A stretch of DNA of 12,177 nt from Ignavibacteriales bacterium (lineage in GTDB: Bacteria; Bacteroidota; Ignavibacteria; Ignavibacteriales; Melioribacteraceae): assembly GCA_007280825.1 (NCBI GenBank), contig QYQI01000158.1:1-12177 (forward strand), given 5' to 3'. Of this stretch, positions 5,980-12,177 are shown piece after piece (within the stretch, counting starts at the first letter, position 1; every line of letters starts with the position of its first letter). The notes under the pieces were generated by a model. That model searched no databases and was not told where the DNA came from. It saw only the letters and a program-made list of their open reading frames with translations. The translations under genes and the position numbers were made by a program.

Positions 5980-6707
5980 TAGGATTTTCTCTTTTCAATA
6001 TTGACAAATAAAGTTATAGTTTGATTCGGTTGCAGAGGATCATTTGTATAAAGTGTTACAGTACGTGTTAATTTGCCTTCTCTCTTAGCTGTGTCTAATT
6101 CTATTTTAATATTTCCAGATTCACCGGGTTGCAGAAGTTTACTGCTTAACAAAGCCGCAGTGCAGCCGCATGAGGTTTTCACATCACTTATAATTAAAGG
6201 TGCTTTGCCTTCATTCTTAAAACTAATTTTTGTTTCAACTACTTTACCTTCTGTAACTGTGCCAAAATCATGTTGGACTAGATTCAATTTCAATTTTGGT
6301 GTCTTACCGTCTTTTGAAACAATCGTACTCTTATCAACTACAACACCGGTAAAAGTTAATTTGTATTGAGGATTAACCGGATCATTCGATGAGATATAAA
6401 CAAATTTTTCTTGAGGACCCAATCTATTCTCGGAATTGAACTCAACTTTCACTAAAGTTTTTTCACCGGGTTTCAAATTCATTTTTTCGGGAGCTACCGC
6501 GGTACATCCGCACGATGCGCGCACTTGACTTATTATGAGTTCAGCTTTTCCTGTATTCTGAATTTCATAACTATGAGTAACAATTTCCCCTTCAGCAATT
6601 GTTCCAAAATCGTGGTTATCAGCTTTAACAAACAATTTTGATGCAGCAGTTTGTGAAAAAGAAACCGCTACAAATGTAAAAACTATAAAAGTAACTAACT
6701 TTTTCAT
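5979..6707 (-). CDS. Exported protein with two tandem DUF1573 (Ig-like) domains
   Basis: The 242 residues begin with a Sec-type signal peptide (MKK, then the hydrophobic stretch LVTFIVFTFVAVSF, probable cleavage after about residue 18-22), so the protein is probably periplasmic or surface-located. Two repeats of the same domain follow, at about 30-122 and 144-237. Each has an HDFGT start, a LIIS strand, a central SCGCTA motif (65-70 and 179-184), a PGE turn and a ending with NDP. DUF1573 domains are related to the ASH/MSP-like Ig folds common in Bacteroidota; no enzymatic role is established and I assign none. The paired cysteines in CGC could form disulfides or bind metal. The ATG overlaps the tsaB stop (ATGA), and GGGGAAAGG precedes it. 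Placement beside secretion genes may be accidental. Confidence 0.9.
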   Translation of the reverse strand: MKKLVTFIVFTFVAVSFSQTAASKLFVKADNHDFGTIAEGEIVTHSYEIQNTGKAELIISQVRASCGCTAVAPEKMNLKPGEKTLVKVEFNSENRLGPQEKFVYISSNDPVNPQYKLTFTGVVVDKSTIVSKDGKTPKLKLNLVQHDFGTVTEGKVVETKISFKNEGKAPLIISDVKTSCGCTAALLSSKLLQPGESGNIKIELDTAKREGKLTRTVTLYTNDPLQPNQTITLFVNIEKRKS

Positions 6708-7360
6708 CCTTTCCCCTTTACAACAAATTTCTTAAAATAGTTTGGTTCTAGATAATCGTAATTGGAAGTTAATAAATCGTAACCTAATAAATAAGCCCAT
6801 CTGCCGATTTTTACTGCTGTTAATCCTAATGCCTCTTTTAAGGTACTTTCTATAAAAGAATCTCCATAAACTAATTCATCAATAGAGATTAATGATTGTA
6901 AATTATTCTTCTCCACTAATTGTAGATTATCTACAACTTCTACATTTTCATCAAGTTTAATATATTTTGAAAAATAATATTCATCTCCGTTAGCATTCAT
7001 CGCTATAACGAATTTTGTTCCGGTCTTAATATATTTTGAGATATGAAATGCATAAGCATCAAATGTTGGAACAGGTATTATAGGAATGTTAGCCCCGAAT
7101 GCCAATCCTTTTACTGTTGAAAGTCCAATCCTTAATCCTGTAAATGAACCAGGTCCCATAGAAACGGCAATCGCTTTACATAGATTGAGTTCTATCTGAG
7201 CATTTTTCAAAACTGTGTCAATCATCTCAATTATTTTTTTAGAATGTATATGTTTTTGTTGATAATTCATTTCAATAAAATTTTGATCATCAAATAACAG
7301 AGCAACGCTGCAATTATCGCCTGATGTTTCAACCGCTAATATTGGGAATAGATTATTCAT
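6704..7360 (-). CDS. tsaB: tRNA threonylcarbamoyladenosine biosynthesis protein TsaB
   Basis: Scaffold partner of TsaD in the complex that adds threonylcarbamoyl to A37 of ANN-decoding tRNAs (t6A), together with TsaE and TsaC. The 218 residues match the family. The ASKHA-type fold is shown by ILAVETSGDNCSVAL at 7-21 (phosphate-1-like strand) and SMGPGSFTGLRIGLS at 67-81, the signature of TsaB/TsaD proteins. The N-terminal half is conserved; the C-terminal half is divergent, as is normal for TsaB. TsaB lacks the metal-binding histidines of TsaD, and no such HxxxH-type site is seen here. The ATG overlaps the tsaE end by 8 bases and the stop overlaps the next gene by 4. TsaD is not in the window and must be encoded elsewhere. 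Confidence 0.95.
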   Translation of the reverse strand: MNNLFPILAVETSGDNCSVALLFDDQNFIEMNYQQKHIHSKKIIEMIDTVLKNAQIELNLCKAIAVSMGPGSFTGLRIGLSTVKGLAFGANIPIIPVPTFDAYAFHISKYIKTGTKFVIAMNANGDEYYFSKYIKLDENVEVVDNLQLVEKNNLQSLISIDELVYGDSFIESTLKEALGLTAVKIGRWAYLLGYDLLTSNYDYLEPNYFKKFVVKGKG

Positions 7361-7778
7361 GTTTTACTATTGATATTTCTCTTGATGTGTTATTGAAAAA
7401 TTTAAGATCAATTTGATAATTCCGTTTTGGTAGAATATCCGGGAACATATTCGACCACTCTATGAAAACAATATTTTCTCCGTTTAGATATTCATGGAAT
7501 CCGATATCGTAAAGTTCTTCCAATTTTTTTATCCGGTAAAAATCAAAATGTATAAAATTCTTTTTGTTATGATATTCATTTACGATAGCAAAACTTGGAC
7601 TCGATACATTTTCGATACCAAATTCTTTACAGACATATTTTACAAAAAATGTTTTACCGCTGCCGAGATCGCCGTTCAACAAAATTACATCACCCATTTT
7701 GATTTTCTTAGCAAAATTATGTGCTGTTAAAATTGTTTCTTCTTCAGATCTCATTATGGCGTGAAATGGAAAATCCAT
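7353..7778 (-). CDS. tsaE: tRNA threonylcarbamoyladenosine biosynthesis ATPase TsaE
   Basis: P-loop ATPase that binds the TsaB-TsaD complex and drives turnover in t6A synthesis. It has 141 residues, within the 130-160 usual for TsaE. The Walker A motif is GDLGSGKT at 36-43. SSPSFAIVNEY (59-69), the HFDFYRI strand (77-83) and IEWSN (106-110) are the family signatures in the right order. The start ATG forms TAATG with the porX stop and has GGAG and AAGG a few bases upstream, favouring it over a second in-frame ATG eight codons later. It is followed directly by tsaB, its complex partner, with an 8-base overlap, which fits co-expression. A TsaE gene next to a PorX-like gene is, to my recollection, common in Bacteroidota. 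Confidence 0.96.
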   Translation of the reverse strand: MDFPFHAIMRSEEETILTAHNFAKKIKMGDVILLNGDLGSGKTFFVKYVCKEFGIENVSSPSFAIVNEYHNKKNFIHFDFYRIKKLEELYDIGFHEYLNGENIVFIEWSNMFPDILPKRNYQIDLKFFNNTSREISIVKHE

Positions 7779-9349
7779 TATACCTTACTCTCCATTGTAA
7801 TCACAGGAAGGATCATTTCTTCCATAGAAATTCCGCCATGCTGAAAACTATCTTTATAGTAACTTAAGTATTTATGATAATCGGTTGGATAGACAAAATA
7901 AAAATCTTCTTTCGATATTATATAATTAATTGTCAATCCTCGTTTTGGTAATTTGTAATCCAATGGATTCTTAATAAAGATTGCGTGTTTCTCATCTACT
8001 TTTAAGTTTCTGCCGAACTTAAAACGCAAATTTGGAGAAGCTTCTCTATCACCCAGAACTTTTGCACCGCGCAAGGTTCGAATACTTCCATGATCAGTTG
8101 TAATAACAACTTTTGCATTTGGAATTGTTGCTATTGCTCTGAATGTGTTGAGAAGTGAAGAATGTTGGAACCAGCTGTTTGTCAATGAGCGGTAAGCGGC
8201 TTCATCCGGCGCAATTTCTTTTAATATTTGTGAATCGGAGCGTCCGTGAGCGATCATATCCAAAAAATTTACTACCACTGCCATGAAATGTGTTTTACGA
8301 TGTGATAAAACATTTTGTTCAAATGATCGCCCTACTTCCGGATCAATAATCTTTACATATTTTAATTCATTGTTTAAGGAAATCTTTTTTCTGTTTAATA
8401 AATTCTGCAGAAGCTCCTTTTCATATTTATTCATGCTGTTCTCATCATCGTTCATTGTTCCCCACAAATCCGGGTAATGTTTTTCAATTTCCGAGGGGTA
8501 TAAACCGGCGAACAATGAATTCCGTGAATACGGTGTTGCTGTTGGAAGTATCGAATAATAATAATCCTTCTGAATGTTGAACAGTTCGTTTAAATGTTTT
8601 TCCATCACAAGCCATTGGTCTAAACGAAGACAATCAATTACAAAATAAAAAATCGGTCCGGCAGATTTTGATAAATGTGGGAAAACATATTTCTCCGTTA
8701 TCTCTGTAGTGAGAAGAGGAACATCTTCACTTCCGGTAGAATCAATCCAACCTTTGTAATTTTTTTCTACAAATTTGCTGAACTCTTGATTACATTCTTT
8801 TTTCTGTTCTGTTAATGTCTGCCTAAGACCTACCTCGGGATGTTCATCAAGTTCCATATCCCAATTTGTAAGTTTCAAATAAATTTCGATCCAATCACTA
8901 TAACTCGGATCCATTAAAAGCTGACGCGATATTTCATTGAAATCATTTAGATAATCTTTAGCAACATATTCACCGGATATTTTTTTGCTTTCAAGAATTT
9001 TTTTGCAGACCATCAAAACTTGCGAAGGCAAAACCGGCTTAATTAAATAATCACTTATCTTACTTCCGATAGCATCGTGCATCAATGATTCTGCTTCGCT
9101 CTTCGTAATCATAACTACGGGAATGTTCGGATTAATTTCTTTGATTTGTGCAAGAGTTTCAAGTCCGCCAATTCCCGCCATCATTTCATCAAGAAAGATT
9201 AGATCGAATTGTTTATTCTTAACTTCATCAACCGCATCTTCACCATTGGTTACTGTTGCAACTTCATACCCTTTCTCATTTAAAAAAATGATATGCGAGC
9301 GGAGAAGTTCGATTTCATCATCTACCCAAAGGATTTTATTTTTTTTCAT
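7778..9349 (-). CDS. porX: PorX-like response regulator with PglZ (alkaline phosphatase superfamily) domain
   Basis: Two-domain regulator of 523 residues. The CheY-like receiver (about 4-120) has the acidic pair Asp10/Asp11, phosphoacceptor Asp54 (FLDEMM), Thr82 and Lys104-Pro105, all intact. A helical linker follows to about 225. The PglZ-type domain has VIDCLRLDQW (Asp239), TATPYSRNSLFAG with candidate nucleophile Thr272, NFLDMIAHGR (Asp364, His368), TTDHGS (Asp419, His420) and FQHGG (His504), a complete metal-site set. In Porphyromonas PorX, with kinase PorY, controls the type IX secretion system, and this domain hydrolyses oligonucleotides. Here it directly follows sprA, 25 bases away, which supports the same role. 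There is no DNA-binding domain, so it must act through a partner such as a sigma factor. No PorY kinase gene is in the window. The start ATG lacks a clear ribosome site. Confidence 0.93.
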   Translation of the reverse strand: MKKNKILWVDDEIELLRSHIIFLNEKGYEVATVTNGEDAVDEVKNKQFDLIFLDEMMAGIGGLETLAQIKEINPNIPVVMITKSEAESLMHDAIGSKISDYLIKPVLPSQVLMVCKKILESKKISGEYVAKDYLNDFNEISRQLLMDPSYSDWIEIYLKLTNWDMELDEHPEVGLRQTLTEQKKECNQEFSKFVEKNYKGWIDSTGSEDVPLLTTEITEKYVFPHLSKSAGPIFYFVIDCLRLDQWLVMEKHLNELFNIQKDYYYSILPTATPYSRNSLFAGLYPSEIEKHYPDLWGTMNDDENSMNKYEKELLQNLLNRKKISLNNELKYVKIIDPEVGRSFEQNVLSHRKTHFMAVVVNFLDMIAHGRSDSQILKEIAPDEAAYRSLTNSWFQHSSLLNTFRAIATIPNAKVVITTDHGSIRTLRGAKVLGDREASPNLRFKFGRNLKVDEKHAIFIKNPLDYKLPKRGLTINYIISKEDFYFVYPTDYHKYLSYYKDSFQHGGISMEEMILPVITMESKV

Positions 9350-9374
9350 ATTTTAATTATTTGTCCGACTAATG

Positions 9375-12177
9375 TTATTGAATTGCAATTCTAACGTCAA
9401 CACCGGCTTCGTTAGTTGTAGTGGGCGGAATTCTGGATGCACCTTCGGGTACGATGCTTGTTCTTCTATAGAAGATTGAAAGAGTTACGCGCGAACTCAT
9501 TACATATTTTATTTTGGGTTCTATTGTTGTGTTTGTTTTTCCTTCTTGAGGAGTACCGTTATCTTTAAAATTGTTCATCTCATAAATTACACTTGAAGTT
9601 TTTCCGCTTGTATATGAAAATGATATTTCAAGATCGTTCTTTAATGAGATCCCAAAAAGAGGAAGATCGAATCCCGCTTTAGTATAACTTGCAGAAATAT
9701 TAATATCGCTGTTAAATGCTTCCGTTACATTAAGAGTTGTTACACCCAAGCTATAAGAAGTTTTTGTTGAAAATCTTATTGTACTTTGGAAAGTACCGCC
9801 GAAGAATTTATCAAAGTTCATTGTTATTCCGGCTAACGGAGAAAAAGCATAATCAACTCTCTGTGTTTGAACTTCTTGTACTCCGTCAGGTTTAATTTGC
9901 CATCCTTCACTGTAATTAGAAATATAAGCATGGTTAACTGTCACTCTATTGGCAAAACTAAATATCTGATATTTTTCCAAACCCGTCCATGTAAAAGTCC
10001 AGTTAGGTCTTGGAATATATTTCATAATACTTGAAAGAAAAGGAATCTTAGATAAGAATGAAAAAGTTTCGAATCCTTTTAAGAATGCATCCGATAAACT
10101 TTGAGCCGGATTACTAGATGTTGGATCATAGAGGTCATGAACTTTCTTAATTCCGTTTCCGAGAAATGAAAATATAAAAGACGGCGGCAAACTTAAGAAC
10201 GATCTATCTAAAGTTCCTGTTGAAAGCATATTTGTAATTGTAACAACACCAGCAGAATCTGTTTGTAATGTTGACGATTTATTAATACCCCATCCAACTT
10301 TCCAATCTAATTTTAAATCCGCTCCTTCCCACAATGGCCGAGATGTACTGAATGATAGATCATTCTTCTGAGTATAATTATCCTGAATATTTCCATTAGG
10401 TGCTCTTGGACCGAGATCATTGGACAGACCAAGCATAAAGGATCTTCTCGGACCTTTATCATCACTCTGCATGAAACCCCAGAAATTATTGAATCCCGTT
10501 CCATCTCCAACAATACCGCCGCCTGTGTAACTACTGCTCTGGGAAAAATTAACTGTGATTTGATCATAATCCAGTAATAGTGTTTTTATTCCAAGCTTTA
10601 ATATTTCCAATGAAGCATTAAGAGTCCGCATTACACTTTTAACAGTATCTTTTTTAGTAACAATAGTAGAGTCATTCAATACAGTGGTGGAATCTTTTGC
10701 TAACTCAGTTTTAACCGGCAGATCTTCTGTGTCCTTGGGTATTTGCAGTGCTTGATTCTGTTGACTACCGCTTCTGACGCTTCTCCTTCCGCCTGTTCTT
10801 CCTCCTTCAGACTGCGAAGGAATATTTTGTTCTAATTTTTTCTCTTCTTCCCGGAACATTGGTGCAAAAATCGATTTGAGTCGAATTACAAATCCGGCGG
10901 CTATTCTAGTAGCGTAACCGGCACTCTTACCTAGTACTCCTTGTGTAAAATTATTTTGCCACTGATAAGTAACAGAATAACTTCCATTGAGAGTCAAATA
11001 ACGATTTAGATCCCAGATGGAAGGAAGTTTTGGATTTATCCTCAAGTCAACATTCTGTTTAAAATTATAATCTTTACCAAATAGCGTCCCACCAAAGACA
11101 TCCCGCCAGATTTCACTTTCAGATCGTTCTAAATTATTATTTGTCGAATCAATTTTATTTGTTAATAGATAAGCAAGCGTGGAAGAAATATCATAATTAT
11201 AGTTTAACGAAAGATTCCAAAATCCGCCTTCAGATATTGTCCAGTTAAAACCAACACCACGAGTTGCAACAAAATCACGTAAGATATTTGGTTTATCGGA
11301 TATTGCTCTGTTTTGCGTATATGATCTTTTTCTACTTGCTGTGATTGAAGATGTAATTGATTGCGGGAGAAAATAAATCTTTACATCGCGGTAATCACTG
11401 AACAGGCCAAAGAAACTTCCAATGATTGGAATATCAACCGGTCTAAAGAAATTATCTCTACTTAAATTAACCGAGTAATTAGCATTTGCATTCCATATCC
11501 AGCTATCTGAATTACGAACTGTCGGTGAACTTGCTGCAGATTTATTGTAATTAAATCCAAAAGTAAGATTGTTAAAAGTATCTCTAATGTACCATACGTC
11601 GGTTGGTATCTTAATCTTGATACTAGACAATGTCCATGTTTCAGATACACTTAATGATTGTGATTCATTTTTTAGTTTGGCAACTTCTTGTTCAATAATT
11701 ACCGGATCATAATTCTTATCGGTAAGTTTTTTTCTTAATTCATTTTGTGCTTCATTTACTTTAATGTCAGTGCCGGGTAAATAAAGCGGATTAGTTGATT
11801 GTTGGTTGCGGGAATAAGAAACTCGCAGATTACTTCCTGCAAGGTTAAGTGGAATTAATTTTAGAACATCAAGATCAACTGCAACACCCCAGTTCAATCT
11901 ATCTTCGCGTGTCCCGAATCTTTCGGCAAGGCTATGAAAATACGGATTTGTTTGGCTAACATTGAAATTTACTCTGACAAGATCTGCAAGAGATAAAGCA
12001 CCGCTAGCGCTGTAAGCCCATCCAGGTGTTGCATCAGCATCAAGTACGCGTAATTCATTTACCCAAACGCTACCGGAGACAGCTTGATTAGGTGTTCCTT
12101 TGTCTCTTGGATTTACAATTCCAATTGTAAAAAATGTTACTTGCGTTAATGTTGGATTTCCTCTTACACCATAAGTA
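9375..12177 (-). CDS. sprA: SprA/Sov, type IX secretion outer-membrane translocon, C-terminal part (5' end outside window)
   Basis: SprA is the giant outer-membrane beta-barrel through which type IX cargo crosses. The reading frame is open from the window edge to the stop at 9375, giving 933 visible residues of a protein usually about 2,300-2,500 long, so the true start is well beyond 12177. The visible N-terminal end has the SprA signature region: NPRDKGTPNQ, SGSVWVNELRV and PGWAYSASGALSLADLVRVN. The rest alternates amphipathic beta strands with Ser/Thr/Asn-rich loops, as expected for the last barrel strands. One long charged, Ser/Gly-rich insertion lies at visible residues about 442-517 (10626-10853). 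The protein ends DVRIAIQ. The PorX-like gene follows after 25 bases, probably in the same transcript. An internal TTG at 11897 is not the start, because homology continues upstream of it. Confidence 0.93.
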   Translation of the reverse strand, partial: TYGVRGNPTLTQVTFFTIGIVNPRDKGTPNQAVSGSVWVNELRVLDADATPGWAYSASGALSLADLVRVNFNVSQTNPYFHSLAERFGTREDRLNWGVAVDLDVLKLIPLNLAGSNLRVSYSRNQQSTNPLYLPGTDIKVNEAQNELRKKLTDKNYDPVIIEQEVAKLKNESQSLSVSETWTLSSIKIKIPTDVWYIRDTFNNLTFGFNYNKSAASSPTVRNSDSWIWNANANYSVNLSRDNFFRPVDIPIIGSFFGLFSDYRDVKIYFLPQSITSSITASRKRSYTQNRAISDKPNILRDFVATRGVGFNWTISEGGFWNLSLNYNYDISSTLAYLLTNKIDSTNNNLERSESEIWRDVFGGTLFGKDYNFKQNVDLRINPKLPSIWDLNRYLTLNGSYSVTYQWQNNFTQGVLGKSAGYATRIAAGFVIRLKSIFAPMFREEEKKLEQNIPSQSEGGRTGGRRSVRSGSQQNQALQIPKDTEDLPVKTELAKDSTTVLNDSTIVTKKDTVKSVMRTLNASLEILKLGIKTLLLDYDQITVNFSQSSSYTGGGIVGDGTGFNNFWGFMQSDDKGPRRSFMLGLSNDLGPRAPNGNIQDNYTQKNDLSFSTSRPLWEGADLKLDWKVGWGINKSSTLQTDSAGVVTITNMLSTGTLDRSFLSLPPSFIFSFLGNGIKKVHDLYDPTSSNPAQSLSDAFLKGFETFSFLSKIPFLSSIMKYIPRPNWTFTWTGLEKYQIFSFANRVTVNHAYISNYSEGWQIKPDGVQEVQTQRVDYAFSPLAGITMNFDKFFGGTFQSTIRFSTKTSYSLGVTTLNVTEAFNSDINISASYTKAGFDLPLFGISLKNDLEISFSYTSGKTSSVIYEMNNFKDNGTPQEGKTNTTIEPKIKYVMSSRVTLSIFYRRTSIVPEGASRIPPTTTNEAGVDVRIAIQ

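Noticed and set aside
9123..9356. Plus-strand frame antisense to the porX receiver domain
   Set aside because: It lies fully opposite a conserved domain with every key residue intact, and has no ribosome site.
11895..11897. TTG codon as the start of an 840-residue protein
   Set aside because: The frame stays open to the window edge and the upstream residues (VWVNELRV, PGWAY) are typical SprA, so the gene continues beyond the window.
1..12177. Mobile elements, CRISPR arrays, tRNA or rRNA genes, defence systems
   Set aside because: I found no transposase, integrase, terminal inverted repeats, spaced repeats or RNA-gene signatures; the window is coding-dense and made of known core and secretion genes.

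Overview
This AT-rich window comes from a bacterium of the Bacteroidota/Chlorobiota group, most likely an Ignavibacteria-like lineage. The best clues are the C-terminal part of SprA (the type IX secretion translocon) next to a PorX-type response regulator, both hallmarks of that group, and a two-domain DUF1573 protein. Several genes carry strong Shine-Dalgarno sequences (GGAGGT, AAGGAG, GGAGG), which many Bacteroidia and Flavobacteriia lack, so a deeper branch such as Ignavibacteria fits better. The exact taxon is inference.

Region 1 (about 70-3020, minus strand) is a heat-shock operon, read hsp20-2, dnaK, hsp20-1. It starts near a TATAAT-like box at 3011-3016, has a perfect 9-bp hairpin across the hsp20-2 stop codon, and ends in a clear intrinsic terminator at 70-106. 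No grpE, dnaJ or hrcA lies in the window. The small heat-shock proteins hold unfolding proteins, and DnaK refolds them.

Region 2 (2979-3201) is the divergent intergenic region. It holds the heat-shock promoter on one side and a short palindrome upstream of birA on the other.

Region 3 (3202-5143, plus strand) is birA (biotin protein ligase without a DNA-binding domain) followed 13 bases later by a NifS/IscS-type cysteine desulfurase. This pair converges on accD; the two stop codons overlap.

Region 4 (12177 down to 5140, minus strand) is one tightly packed run: sprA (5' end outside the window), porX, tsaE, tsaB, a DUF1573 exported protein, accD. Every junction from porX to accD overlaps by 1 to 8 bases, so translational coupling is likely. 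It joins a secretion-machine component and its likely regulator to essential tRNA t6A modification (TsaE, TsaB) and fatty-acid synthesis (AccD). AccD acts with biotinylated AccB, the usual BirA target, so birA and accD are functionally linked although they lie on opposite strands.

Almost all coding content belongs to known families. I see no clear undescribed system. The items most worth a second look are the hsp20/dnaK junction hairpin, the sHSP-DnaK-sHSP operon layout, the sprA-porX-t6A-accD operon, and the convergent nifS/accD end.
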